Assembly: GCA_017470535.1 (NCBI GenBank)
Contig: JAFUYP010000076.1
Location: 24,564 to 88,563, forward strand
DNA: 64,000 bases
Direction: 5' to 3'
Source of the DNA: Ruminococcus sp.
Lineage (GTDB): Bacteria; Bacillota; Clostridia; Oscillospirales; Ruminococcaceae
Shown here one piece after another: positions 26,209-36,029 of the stretch (position 1 is its first letter; each line of letters opens with the position of its first letter). Made by a program: the position numbers and the translations under genes. The notes beneath the pieces are model-generated. The model was not told the origin of the DNA, made no database searches, and saw only the letters and a list, made by a program, of their open reading frames with translations.

Positions 26209-27057
26209 ATGATGGATTTTTTATCCAATGTTTGGGTAAAAAGGACCGTTGCGGTTTTTAATATCATGTATGTCGGCATCGTTGTCATGCTCACATACGC
26301 AACATTTCTTTATACGCTTGAGATAAATGAGAGCAGTGAAAAGGCTTTTTACGCTATCTATATCGTAGCGAGCATCGTTTTCATGCTGCTCATGCTCTTT
26401 TCAAGGGATCAGGTGGTCACGGGCATATCGTCGCTGGTGCTGCTGACGTCGGTGTTCTGTCTGCTGTTGTTTAACATGGGCAACTGGCTGCTCATAATAC
26501 CGCCGTTCATAGTGGGGCTCGTGGTGTTCTTTGCCTGCGGACTGGGCGATACGACCAAGGTGGTCATGGGCACTATCTTCCTGCTCATGTATGTGCTGGG
26601 CGTTGTGGCGTATATCGTTATGAATATGCTTATGACAGGAAACTCGACAGAAACGCTCATCGACATAAACTTAGAGCCGGGCACAGAGGTGTATGACCTT
26701 TACAAATCCTCGGCTGAGAAGATAAATGTCATGACAAACTACGAGAATACTGTATCCCCGAACGGCAAGTACAGGTTCTATATAGCAGACGTGCAGAACA
26801 GCTTCAAGGGCTCTGTGAACATCTATGTAGTGCCTTACGGTGAGGACAAGGATCTGAAATTCTTCAAGCTCAGACAGAAGGGTATCAAGAAGACCATATC
26901 CAGCCAGGGCAAGAGGGGCTATGTTCCCGATGTGGGCTGGCTCGATGATACACATATCTTCTACCGTCTGGTAGACGGCGGCGAGGAGCACGTTTCGGAA
27001 GTAAACGACGCTATCATGCCGGATAAGCAGTATCTGGGATTCTTAGGGCTCAGCTGA
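26209..27057 (+). CDS. Membrane protein with extracytoplasmic C-terminal domain, 282 aa
   Basis: Five hydrophobic segments occupy about residues 10-150, followed by a soluble domain of about 120 residues that reads like a beta-propeller or six-bladed fragment (NTVSPNGKYRFYIADVQNSFKGSVNIYVVPYG, then GYVPDVGWLDDTHIFYRL). The pattern SPNGKYRFY...W.DD.HIFYRL is common in DUF5412-like proteins, a tentative comparison. TATGGAGGAATACAGTT precedes the ATG. It is a single gene with its own promoter and terminator. Function unknown. Confidence 0.8.
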   Translation: MMDFLSNVWVKRTVAVFNIMYVGIVVMLTYATFLYTLEINESSEKAFYAIYIVASIVFMLLMLFSRDQVVTGISSLVLLTSVFCLLLFNMGNWLLIIPPFIVGLVVFFACGLGDTTKVVMGTIFLLMYVLGVVAYIVMNMLMTGNSTETLIDINLEPGTEVYDLYKSSAEKINVMTNYENTVSPNGKYRFYIADVQNSFKGSVNIYVVPYGEDKDLKFFKLRQKGIKKTISSQGKRGYVPDVGWLDDTHIFYRLVDGGEEHVSEVNDAIMPDKQYLGFLGLS

Positions 27058-27070
27058 TATTTACAAATAA

Positions 27071-27099
27071 GGCTCTGTGCATCTGCGCAGAGCCGTTTT
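27071..27099 (+). terminator. Terminator of the 26209 gene
   Basis: GGCTCTGTGC pairs with GCGCAGAGCC, followed by GTTTTG, 13 bases after the stop codon. Confidence 0.8.
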
Positions 27100-27116
27100 G
27101 GCATAATAAAGCCCCC

Positions 27117-27145
27117 TTGACAAATAAGGGGGAGTGTGGTATAAT
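27117..27145 (+). promoter_or_regulatory. Perfect consensus promoter of a non-coding RNA
   Basis: TTGACA (27117-27122), a 17-base spacer and TATAAT (27140-27145). Both boxes match the sigma-A consensus exactly, yet no protein gene follows on this strand. Confidence 0.9.
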
Positions 27146-27151
27146 TTGTTT

Positions 27152-27275
27152 AAGGAAATAGCCCGAGCTTCGGGGGAGCGACTAAACAACCCCCGATATT
27201 AGGCGCTTTCCTGTTAAGAGTATTTTTGGTATAGAACACCGCCAATACCTTTTTAGGTTTCGGCGGTGTTTTCCT
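27152..27275 (+). ncRNA. Pseudoknot-forming small RNA, candidate type I antitoxin
   Basis: Between a perfect promoter and a strong terminator there is about 124 bases with no ORF. The 5' half is closed by AGGAAA/TTTCCT (27153-27158 with 27207-27212). Inside, GGGGG (27172-27176) can pair with CCCCC (27190-27194), and AGCGaCTAA (27177-27185) with TTAGgCGCT (27199-27207), interleaved as an H-type pseudoknot. A hairpin CCCGA/TCGGG could compete. The RNA points at a convergent small hydrophobic peptide gene, and segments CCCCGATA and GGGGAGC recur within that gene's 3' region, so the two transcripts can pair. I know no named RNA family that matches. Confidence 0.65.
27235..27274. terminator. Terminator shared by the convergent RNA and peptide transcripts
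   Basis: AACACCGCC (27235-27243) pairs with GGCGGTGTT (27262-27270); inside it ACCT pairs with AGGT around TTTT. A T-run follows on the plus strand; on the minus strand the T-run is short. Confidence 0.8.
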
Positions 27276-27307
27276 TAATTGCCCCGATAAGGGGAGCTAA
27301 GTACTCG

Positions 27308-27406
27308 CTATTTCTTCTTGTGGAAGATCAGATAGCAAAGCGTGACAAGCGAAACAATTATGCTTGTAAAGAAAAAGAGGTTATCATATGTAACGTATTC
27401 CTGCAT
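27308..27406 (-). CDS. 32-residue hydrophobic peptide, putative holin-like type I toxin
   Basis: The predicted peptide starts MQEYVTYDNLFFF, has one membrane helix (FFFTSIIVSLVTLCYLIF) and ends HKKK, the form of the putative holin-like toxin family and of other type I toxins. ATG 27406 is chosen because GGAGG lies eight bases upstream; ATG 27412 is too close. The Shine-Dalgarno can be hidden by pairing with CCTCC just upstream, a usual toxin-mRNA feature. A consensus promoter drives it. The 3' end converges on the small RNA at 27152-27275. It is too short for similarity alone to be decisive. Confidence 0.65.
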   Translation of the reverse strand: MQEYVTYDNLFFFTSIIVSLVTLCYLIFHKKK

Positions 27407-27472
27407 TGCCATCACCTCCTTGACCTCAGGAGGAAACCGCCGTATCCCGTATCCGGGACTCGAACCGATATT

Positions 27473-27502
27473 ATTATACCACATTTCACCGAAAAATGTC
27501 AA
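27473..27502 (-). promoter_or_regulatory. Consensus promoter of the small peptide gene
   Basis: On the minus strand TTGACA (27497-27502), an 18-base spacer and TATAAT (27473-27478). The bases before the -10 (TGTGG) match those before the -10 of the convergent RNA promoter. Confidence 0.85.
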
Positions 27503-27576
27503 TACAAAGGGGTACTCTGCTCACAGGATAGGTTAATATTTTTGCAGTAAACGTTTACATTTTTGCTCTCCAGCTA

Positions 27577-27605
27577 TTGACAAAACGGCTCAGATGTAGT
27601 ACAAT
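27577..27605 (+). promoter_or_regulatory. Promoter of the 27653 gene
   Basis: TTGACA (27577-27582), a 17-base spacer and TACAAT (27600-27605) lie 47 bases before the start codon. Confidence 0.75.
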
Positions 27606-27652
27606 AATAGATAGACTATTTTTCAGAGCTTAGAAAGGACAGTGTTAGTTTA

Positions 27653-28621
27653 ATGCTATTCAGAAGGGTACTTAGTTTCGGTGCGGCTGTTATGACTGCT
27701 CTTAGCTGCGGATTCAGCGTAATGGCAGAGGAGGAAGAGGAAGAGCCGATAAAATTCAAATATGATAAAAGCATGGTGGTAAGCGACAAGGACAAGGTGG
27801 GGTATACCTTCAGCTTCGATAAGGACGACTGGCAGAAGTATATAAAGCTCACTCCCGACTCAAAGAAGGCAGGGCTTTCGATAGAGTCCACTACAAAGGC
27901 GGCTTATCAGGGTGCTACGCTCAAAGTGTATGCAGACAACTCGTCAGATATTGGCGACGCTCAGAACCAGTGCTGGATGGCGACCGATGCGACGGGGGCT
28001 AATCTTTATCCCGATGCGACTGAGGACGATAAGGTCATCACTATGGGGCTTGAGATAGATGCAAAGGATCTCGGCGTAACTACATTTGACGGCGCTATGG
28101 TGGTGTTCACATACCGATTTGACGAGGACGGTGTCAACAGTCTTATGGGCAACTCGGTGTACGCATTCACTGCAAAGGACGACTATTCCGATGCGAGCGA
28201 CTGCAAGGTGATAAAGAAAAACACCACGACCGACGACAACATAAAGCAGTTCCGTGACGCTATGATAAACGCACCTTTAAAGGGCAACACCACAAAGATC
28301 ATCATCGAGATACCTGTGCAGAAGTCCTATTCGGGCGAGATAATGAGCATTGATAACCTTGATATATGCTTGCAGGGCGATGCAGGGTATATAAAGAACC
28401 TTGACGGCTACAACGAGAGCGCAACGCCCAAAGAAACTGTCGAGGAGCTTGAAATAACAGGCAAGGGCGGCAGCAATGCGGCTGCCGGTGATGAAAGCAC
28501 GGCAGACAGCGAAGACAAAAAGCCCTCTACTGCGGTAATTATCATCGTGGTCGTAGCAGGCTCGCTCGTGTTTGCAGGCATCGTTGTTTTCTTTGTTGTA
28601 AAGAAGAATAAATTCCTGTAA
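27653..28621 (+). CDS. Membrane-anchored extracellular protein, 322 aa, unknown function
   Basis: A signal peptide (LSFGAAVMTALSCGFSVMA) is followed by a run of glutamates, an extracellular domain of about 230 residues that looks beta-rich (YTFSFDKDDWQKYIKL, GMVVFTYRF-like strands), a low-complexity linker with DESTADSEDKKPST, and a C-terminal membrane helix (VIIIVVVAGSLVFAGIVVFFV) with KKNK stop. The layout is that of a single-pass surface protein. Several Ruminococcus surface and carbohydrate-binding proteins have similar form, but no CBM, cohesin or dockerin is recognised. AAAGGA lies 13 bases before the ATG. Confidence 0.8.
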   Translation: MLFRRVLSFGAAVMTALSCGFSVMAEEEEEEPIKFKYDKSMVVSDKDKVGYTFSFDKDDWQKYIKLTPDSKKAGLSIESTTKAAYQGATLKVYADNSSDIGDAQNQCWMATDATGANLYPDATEDDKVITMGLEIDAKDLGVTTFDGAMVVFTYRFDEDGVNSLMGNSVYAFTAKDDYSDASDCKVIKKNTTTDDNIKQFRDAMINAPLKGNTTKIIIEIPVQKSYSGEIMSIDNLDICLQGDAGYIKNLDGYNESATPKETVEELEITGKGGSNAAAGDESTADSEDKKPSTAVIIIVVVAGSLVFAGIVVFFVVKKNKFL

Positions 28622-28630
28622 AGGCTTTTT

Positions 28631-28700
28631 CAATGCACAATGCACAATTCACAATGCACAATTAAGGTGTGCGCCTGCGGCTTGCCCGAATGGGTATAAG
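28631..28700. repeat. Intergenic repeat with CAATGCACAA units
   Basis: CAATGCACAA occurs in tandem and near-tandem form and runs into AAGGTGTGCGCC, which also appears at 36930 before another copy of the same units. It separates the 27653 and 28814 genes; the rest of the gap to 28800 shows no ORF. Confidence 0.75.
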
Positions 28701-28813
28701 TCGCCGCAGCTGACACAATAACTGTGCATTGTGGATTTTTTTGCAACCTTTTTCTGGTGTTGGGGGTATTACTATCGGAAACCCAAAAATAATGCAACCG
28801 GGAGGAACAGACA

Positions 28814-31291
28814 ATGACAGTAAATGAAAAATTACAGCAGCTGCGTGAGCAGATAGCAAACACACCTGATAAGAATGATAAGAAGCCGCTCTTTATCGAG
28901 CTTCTGGCGTACAATGAATATGCACGTTCAAATGACGGCTATGAGAAGGACATCACTGCCGTTAACGATCTTGAAGGCAACTGGAAGAAAACTATAACCA
29001 GAAACGGTATATTTGACAAGCTGTATGAAGATCTGACTGACGATAAGATCATAGAGCACGCTAATGACCCGGAGAAGTTCAGATCATCGATCAACATGGC
29101 GAACGCCAAGTATTTAGAAGACCTCCAAAAAGCTGAAGAGGATAAGTTCTTCAGCACACATGAAAAGATCAGTAAAGAAGAATTTGATCTCAGAACAAAG
29201 AAAAACGGCTGGGTCATAAAAAAAGACTCACAAATGACAAGATGCCTGTATAGTGTGGCGACAAGATCAAATGATGCAAAGTATGTTGCACTTTATGAAA
29301 AGTTTCTTACTACGGATGTAAGGGATCCTGCTGTGCGCAGGCAGATGCTTACCGAGCTTAAAGATGCGTATGCCACGATACCTAAAAAGCCGTATTCTCT
29401 TGGGGCACTTTATATCACGGCCAAAGATCTTGATAAAAAGATCAAGAGTAACCCGTCCCGTGAGGAGATAGACAAGGCTTACAAGAACTACGAAGAAAAA
29501 GAAAAAGGGGAACTTGAGGAGGCTAAGAAAAAAGCCGAAGAGAAAGCATTGCGGCAGCGTGAGGCTAAGGAAAAGGCAGAGCTTGGCGATATACTTTCCA
29601 AAAACGGCTGGCCGAAGGCAAAAACAGTCGCCGACAAGTTCTACACTATCCTTATAATGCCTATCCACGGTAAGAATGAAGTTATCAAGACCGACGGCGT
29701 TAAGGAATTCTTTGACAAGCTCAAAAGCACCAAGCTCGAAAAGGGCGCCGAGCATAAGCAGATGAACGCCTTTATTGATGAGGGTATCAGATTATATGAA
29801 GAAAACACAGATGAATTATTCAAGACGTATGAAAACAAATTGGCTATAAAATATCTTACCGATAATGTCCGCAGCTATGATAAGGAAAAAATACAGCTCT
29901 TAAACAGGCTCGTTAAAAACGGCTGGAAAAGCAGCAGCATCGACGTGATCACTGATGATCTTTACGACGCAACGCATTTAAAGGATAAATATGTAAAGGA
30001 TAAAAAGCCCCTGCTTGCATTTTATGACAAGCTGTGGGAGAAACCGCTCGATAAAAAGTTCCCGGCAACAAACATGAATGCTTTGTATAAGGAGCTTTCG
30101 GATACATACAAGACCGTACAGGCAGATGAAGAAGTCCCGGCTGCTGTCAGAAGCGTGGAAGAGCGGATAAATGTCAGGGCTGAAAAGAAGGAGCAGCAGG
30201 ATTACTATGGCTTTAAAAAGATAGCGCCCGAGAATATAAAGGGCAGAAAGTCCAAGGAAGAGGTCATCAGAAGAAAAGCGCCGGGCTTTGAAGAGCTTGT
30301 TGCAAAAGATGATGCCGAGAGAGCTAATAAGCAGCTGCACGAAGAACAGCAGATCATAGATGTAAGAAAAGACATAACCGGCAAGCTCAGAACCTATTCA
30401 AGAGAGATAGCAACAGCACCTTCGCTCTTTCAGCGTGGGCACAGGGATTCGGGCGAGATAACGGCTCTTAAAGACAGGGCTGCCGAGATCATAGACACAG
30501 TGAACGGCGCTCAGGGCGATCTCAGAGAGAACGAGCAGTTTAAAAAACAGCTTTTTGAAGCATACAAGGCTGCTGACAAATACAAGATGACAAAGCGCAT
30601 CGAAGCTAAGAAGGATCCTTACGACAAGACCTATACCCCCGGTTCGGATATGGGCAAGGCAAGGTGGAGAGCTGCCGATATCATTATTGATCTTGCAAAG
30701 AAATACATAGGCGATACTGTTTCAGAGTATGAGAATTTCAGGGAAGAGATGAATGTGACCCACGAGGTCACACCCGTAGATGCTGTTGTACAGAAAAACA
30801 TCGACGCAGAATACGAAAAGGTGAAGAAAGATCTCCTGAAGATCAATGTTAGTAAAAACAATGTATTGCGCATAGACTTTGATTTTGAAAAAGCAAGCGA
30901 TAACAAGACTCTGGTCGACAAAACAGCAAGGATACTGAGTCTGCATATGGTAAACAGCCTGTATCAGACCAATGCGCAGGCAGGGGTCAAGAATGGTTTT
31001 GATAAGGACGAGTTCTTAGCTGATGTGGTATTCGCAAAGGGTGAGATTGAAAACCGTGAAGACTTTAAGCGTATGATGGATACGAACTCCCCCGAGGATA
31101 TTGTTGCAGCAGCAACAGCAAACGGCGGCAAGCTGCTTATCGACAAGCTCGCAGCTGCCAAAAAGGCGATCGAAGCAGAGGCACAGTTTGCACAAGCTGA
31201 TGCAAATGCGCTCGGTAAAGACCTTGAAAATGCAAACGAGATAAACAACGCCGGTATCATCAAAAACCGGGGACCTGTAAAGAGCAATTAA
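28814..31291 (+). CDS. Large charged helical protein, 825 aa, unknown function
   Basis: No signal peptide, membrane segment or known domain is seen. The protein is about one third Lys/Glu/Asp and almost wholly predicted helical by eye, with a clear coiled coil near residues 215-260 (KNYEEKEKGELEEAKKKAEE) and Ala-rich helices at the C-terminus (KKAIEAEAQFAQADANALGK). Two diverged repeats around a KNGW(PK/KS) core, preceded by ILSKNGWPKAKTVADKFY and NRLVKNGWKSSSIDVITDDLYD, suggest internal duplication. GGGAGGAACAGACA precedes the ATG. It could be a cytoplasmic scaffold or an intracellular structural protein; nothing decides this. Confidence 0.8.
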   Translation: MTVNEKLQQLREQIANTPDKNDKKPLFIELLAYNEYARSNDGYEKDITAVNDLEGNWKKTITRNGIFDKLYEDLTDDKIIEHANDPEKFRSSINMANAKYLEDLQKAEEDKFFSTHEKISKEEFDLRTKKNGWVIKKDSQMTRCLYSVATRSNDAKYVALYEKFLTTDVRDPAVRRQMLTELKDAYATIPKKPYSLGALYITAKDLDKKIKSNPSREEIDKAYKNYEEKEKGELEEAKKKAEEKALRQREAKEKAELGDILSKNGWPKAKTVADKFYTILIMPIHGKNEVIKTDGVKEFFDKLKSTKLEKGAEHKQMNAFIDEGIRLYEENTDELFKTYENKLAIKYLTDNVRSYDKEKIQLLNRLVKNGWKSSSIDVITDDLYDATHLKDKYVKDKKPLLAFYDKLWEKPLDKKFPATNMNALYKELSDTYKTVQADEEVPAAVRSVEERINVRAEKKEQQDYYGFKKIAPENIKGRKSKEEVIRRKAPGFEELVAKDDAERANKQLHEEQQIIDVRKDITGKLRTYSREIATAPSLFQRGHRDSGEITALKDRAAEIIDTVNGAQGDLRENEQFKKQLFEAYKAADKYKMTKRIEAKKDPYDKTYTPGSDMGKARWRAADIIIDLAKKYIGDTVSEYENFREEMNVTHEVTPVDAVVQKNIDAEYEKVKKDLLKINVSKNNVLRIDFDFEKASDNKTLVDKTARILSLHMVNSLYQTNAQAGVKNGFDKDEFLADVVFAKGEIENREDFKRMMDTNSPEDIVAAATANGGKLLIDKLAAAKKAIEAEAQFAQADANALGKDLENANEINNAGIIKNRGPVKSN

Positions 31292-31307
31292 ATATGTAAA
31301 GCAAAGA

Positions 31308-31334
31308 GGCTGATGTGTGTGCATCAGCCCCTTT
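31308..31334. terminator. Bidirectional terminator between convergent genes
   Basis: GGCTGATG pairs with CATCAGCC around a TG-rich loop, flanked by an A-run and a T-run; it serves the 28814 gene and the small lipoprotein gene. Confidence 0.75.
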
Positions 31335-31338
31335 ATGC

Positions 31339-31569
31339 TTATTTGAGAACGTCGTCTACTACGCTCTCGGTCTTGTTAAGACCGTCGTTGATGCCGTCGG
31401 CTACCTTGTCGGAAAGCTCCTCCGTGGTGGAGGTAGTCACTCTGCTGCTGTCATCTCTGCCGGCAGATGTGCCGTTACCGTTGTCAACGTCGCCGTCGGA
31501 CGCTGAACAGCCTGTGGTGATGGCTGCTGCCGCCGCAAGGCTCATAAACAGTGCAAGAAACTTTTTCAT
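31339..31569 (-). CDS. Small lipoprotein, about 76 aa
   Basis: The product has a signal peptide with lipobox (FMSLAAAAAITTGCSAS), a low-complexity hydrophilic segment (GDVDNGNGTSAGRDD) and a short amphipathic helix (EELSDKVADGINDGLNKTESVVDDVL) at the end. No domain is recognised. ATG 31569 gives a standard signal peptide; ATG 31581 would overlap the AAAGGA. Many Firmicutes encode such single-helix lipoproteins of unknown role. Confidence 0.7.
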   Translation of the reverse strand: MKKFLALFMSLAAAAAITTGCSASDGDVDNGNGTSAGRDDSSRVTTSTTEELSDKVADGINDGLNKTESVVDDVLK

Positions 31570-31714
31570 AGTTGTACTCATTCCTTTGTAGTTGTTTTTT
31601 GGTATTTACTGACCGCTTTTATTATTTGCAGTTAATTTGCGGTTATTCATACTGCTTTAAATTGTTAATTTATGGAATAATTGTAAATAAAATGTATATA
31701 TTTTTCATCTCCAC

Positions 31715-31743
31715 TTTAAAAATGACTGGATATGTGTTATAAT
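31715..31743 (+). promoter_or_regulatory. Probable promoter of the ATP synthase operon
   Basis: TATAAT (31738-31743) is preceded at 17 bases by TTTAAA (31715-31720), a weak -35. The predicted leader before the first gene is about 80 bases. Confidence 0.55.
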
Positions 31744-31828
31744 GGAGAAGTAATTATGTAGATATTGACGACTGACAGGCGTCAGTATCAAAGCGGCGTA
31801 ACATCTGATGCTGTGGGGGCGTGGCGTG

Positions 31829-32251
31829 ATGCTTTTAAAAAAACTGCTTGTGCGCTGGCTCGGTTCACGGGAGCTTGAGGAAAACGGCATTGCAAAGATA
31901 GTTTATGAGCTGATACCGAAAATGGCAGCGGTGAGCGCTGTGTGCCTGATAATAAGCCTGTTGATAAGCAGGGATATTCGTGATATACCGGGGTTTGTGA
32001 CAGGCTTTTTGTATGCGGTGTTTTCGCTTGTGTACCTTGCACGCACCTGCACTGATGCGGCACTTTGCAAGGACACGAAGAAGGCAAAGGATAAAATGAT
32101 GCGCTGCTATATTTTAAGATTTGCAGGGCTTTTTGCGCTGGGGGCTGTGTCTTTGTACACGGGGCTTTTCAGCTTTGCGGGGGTGCTTATACCCCAGCTT
32201 TTACCTAAAATATTACTGTCCGCCGGGCAGTTTTCAAGAAAGAAGGATTGA
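31829..32251 (+). CDS. AtpI-like membrane protein of the ATP synthase operon, about 140 aa
   Basis: Four membrane helices (about residues 25-43, 50-68, 95-113 and 117-136) and position directly before atpB fit the AtpI/Uncl role, which in other bacteria helps assemble the c-ring. Sequence similarity to AtpI is weak, so the call rests on topology and context. ATG 31829 is preferred over ATG 31808 because GTGGGGGC lies ten bases upstream. The stop is three bases before atpB. Confidence 0.65.
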   Translation: MLLKKLLVRWLGSRELEENGIAKIVYELIPKMAAVSAVCLIISLLISRDIRDIPGFVTGFLYAVFSLVYLARTCTDAALCKDTKKAKDKMMRCYILRFAGLFALGAVSLYTGLFSFAGVLIPQLLPKILLSAGQFSRKKD

Positions 32252-32254
32252 GCT

Positions 32255-32977
32255 ATGGACGGAGTAGGTCAGGGACCAAGAGTCGTATTTGAGATATTTG
32301 GCTGGAAGGTCACCGAGACTGTCGTTATGGGCTGGCTTGTCATACTTATAGTTTTCGTACTGTGCAGGTTCCTGACAAGGAACCTCAAAAAAGTGCCCGA
32401 GTCAAAGCGTCAGGTCGTAGCCGAGATGATGGTGAACTTTGTCAATAACCTTGTAAAGAGCAATATGGGCGAGAATATGATGGTGTATGCACCATACATA
32501 GGGGCGCTGCTTCTGTATGCGCTGTTAGGCTCGCTGATAAGCCTTGTGGGGCTGAGATCCGTTACGGCTGATTTCAATACCACGCTGTCAATGGCACTCA
32601 TAACATTTGCCATGATAACATACACAAAGATAAAGTACCACGGCGTAGGCGGCTATTTAAAGGGCTTCTGCTCGCCGATAGGCTTCATGCTTCCGCTCAA
32701 TCTTATCAGTGAGGTCGCGACCCCTGCATCTATGGCGTTCCGTCTTTTCGGTAATATCGCAGGCGGCATGGTAATAACATCGCTGCTCTATGGTGCGCTG
32801 GGTGCATTGTCATCGGCGCTGGGGCTTGTGTTCGAGGCAGGCTCATGGGGCTTCTCGGTGTTCCAGGTGGGTATACCGGCAGTGCTTTCGGTGTACTTTG
32901 ACCTGTTCTCGGGGTGTATACAGGCGTATATCTTCTCGATGCTGACTATGGTAAACGTAGCGGCAGGCAAGGACTAA
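32255..32977 (+). CDS. atpB: ATP synthase Fo subunit a, 240 aa
   Basis: Subunit a forms the stator half-channels that feed ions to the c-ring. The conserved helix with the essential arginine is present as ASMAFRLFGNIAGGMV (about residues 164-179), as are NLISEVATP and the C-terminal SVYFDLFSGCIQAYIFSMLTMV. Five to six membrane helices are seen. Its last nine codons and the stop are duplicated downstream as part of a 43-base tandem repeat; the first copy keeps the reading frame intact. Confidence 0.95.
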   Translation: MDGVGQGPRVVFEIFGWKVTETVVMGWLVILIVFVLCRFLTRNLKKVPESKRQVVAEMMVNFVNNLVKSNMGENMMVYAPYIGALLLYALLGSLISLVGLRSVTADFNTTLSMALITFAMITYTKIKYHGVGGYLKGFCSPIGFMLPLNLISEVATPASMAFRLFGNIAGGMVITSLLYGALGALSSALGLVFEAGSWGFSVFQVGIPAVLSVYFDLFSGCIQAYIFSMLTMVNVAAGKD

Positions 32978-33036
32978 GGCTTTATTTGCTAAGGTAAACG
33001 TAGCGGCAGGCAAGGACTAAGGCTTTATTTGCTAAG
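32951..33036 (+). repeat. Perfect 43-base tandem duplication at the atpB 3' end
   Basis: Two identical 43-base units (32951-32993 and 32994-33036) each carry GTAAACGTAGCGGCAGG... through the stop codon and into TTTATTTGCTAAG. The second unit is non-coding and lengthens the atpB-atpE gap. Identity of the copies points to a recent event. Confidence 0.95.
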
Positions 33037-33049
33037 GCAATTATTATAA

Positions 33050-33349
<300 letters not shown>

Positions 33350-33382
33350 TAACAAATAACTCTATGACCGGGAGGGAAATAA

Positions 33383-33898
33383 ATGCATTTTGCAGCAGGT
33401 GATATAACCGATTTTCTGAGCATAGATCTTTCGACTATTATCGCTACCTGGTGCAACCTGCTCATACTTTTCCTTGTTTTGAAGCATTTTCTTTTCAAGC
33501 CTGTCAACAAGGTGCTTGACAGCAGGAAAGAAGAGGTCGCCAAGACCTATAAGGAGGCTGACGATGCCAAGGAGAATGCAAAGGCTATGGAGGCTGAGTA
33601 TTCGACAAAGCTCGCAAAGGCAAAGGAAGAGGGCGCCCAGATAGTCAAAGAGGCTACCAAAAAGGCGCAGCAGAGGTCTGACGAGATAATCGTGGACGCT
33701 AAGCAGGAAGCAAAGGCGATAGTTGATAATGCACACGACCAGATCGAACGTGAGAAGAAGATCGCTATAAACGAGATAAAAGACGAGATCACGGATATTG
33801 CCCTCGGCGCAGCAGCTGCTGTTGTTGAAAAGGAAGTAAGCACTAAGGACAATGAAAGGCTCATTGAGAGCTTTATTGATAGTGTAGGTGATCTGTAA
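33383..33898 (+). CDS. atpF: ATP synthase Fo subunit b, 171 aa
   Basis: Peripheral stalk subunit: one N-terminal membrane helix (TIIATWCNLLILFLVLKHFLF) followed by FKPVNKVLDSRKEEV and a long charged coiled coil that runs through residues 50-150. GGGAGG precedes the ATG. Its TAA overlaps the atpH ATG by one base (TAATG), which implies coupled translation. Confidence 0.95.
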   Translation: MHFAAGDITDFLSIDLSTIIATWCNLLILFLVLKHFLFKPVNKVLDSRKEEVAKTYKEADDAKENAKAMEAEYSTKLAKAKEEGAQIVKEATKKAQQRSDEIIVDAKQEAKAIVDNAHDQIEREKKIAINEIKDEITDIALGAAAAVVEKEVSTKDNERLIESFIDSVGDL

Positions 33899-34440
33899 TG
33901 GCGCAGGCAGTCGAGAATATTTACGCCGAGGCTGTATATGAGCTCGGCACGGAAAGTGATTCTCTCGATGAGCTGTATGAGGAGATAAGTGCGCTCAGAG
34001 GTATCTTTGAAGAAAATGATGACCTTGTGAAGCTGCTCTCGTCACCGTCGGTGGGCGAGGAGGAAAAGCACGACATCATACAAAGTATATTCGGGGGGAG
34101 GGTAAGCGAGCTTACCTTTAATTTCCTCTGCGTGCTTGCCGATAAGGGGAGAGTAGGGTTCTTTCCCAAGATACATGACGTTTTGCATAAGCTCTATAAT
34201 GAACAGAAGGGCATTATGGAGGCTGAGGTGGTAACGAGCGAGCCTTTGTCGCAGGCGCTTGAAGAGAAGCTCAGAGCTAAGCTCGCAGCGCAGTCGGGCA
34301 AGGAGGTCGTTATCAACAAGAAGGTGGATAAGTCGATGATCGGCGGCATCATCGTGAGATTTGATGACCGTGAGATAGATGCATCGCTCAGAAAGCGTCT
34401 TGATGATCTTAGGAAGAGCATCGACTCTACCATAGCATAG
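33898..34440 (+). CDS. atpH: ATP synthase F1 subunit delta, 180 aa
   Basis: Links the peripheral stalk to the top of F1. An N-terminal six-helix domain (NIYAEAVYELGTESDSL to LCVLADKGRVGFFPKI) and the C-terminal KEVVINKKVDKSMIGGIIVRFDDREIDASLRKRLDDL block are typical. It starts at the overlap with atpF and ends 45 bases before atpA. Confidence 0.95.
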   Translation: MAQAVENIYAEAVYELGTESDSLDELYEEISALRGIFEENDDLVKLLSSPSVGEEEKHDIIQSIFGGRVSELTFNFLCVLADKGRVGFFPKIHDVLHKLYNEQKGIMEAEVVTSEPLSQALEEKLRAKLAAQSGKEVVINKKVDKSMIGGIIVRFDDREIDASLRKRLDDLRKSIDSTIA

Positions 34441-34482
34441 GTGCGTGTAAGAGGAAAAAATAATACGAAAGGCATGGAATAG

Positions 34483-36000
<1,518 letters not shown>

Positions 36001-36029
36001 GATCATCCCTATGAAGGAGGATATTTTAT

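Noticed and set aside
27452-27475. GGTTCGAGTCCCG on the minus strand looks like a tRNA T-arm
   Set aside because: The flanking five bases do not pair as a T-stem, and no D-arm, anticodon arm or acceptor stem is present. It is the leader of the small peptide mRNA.
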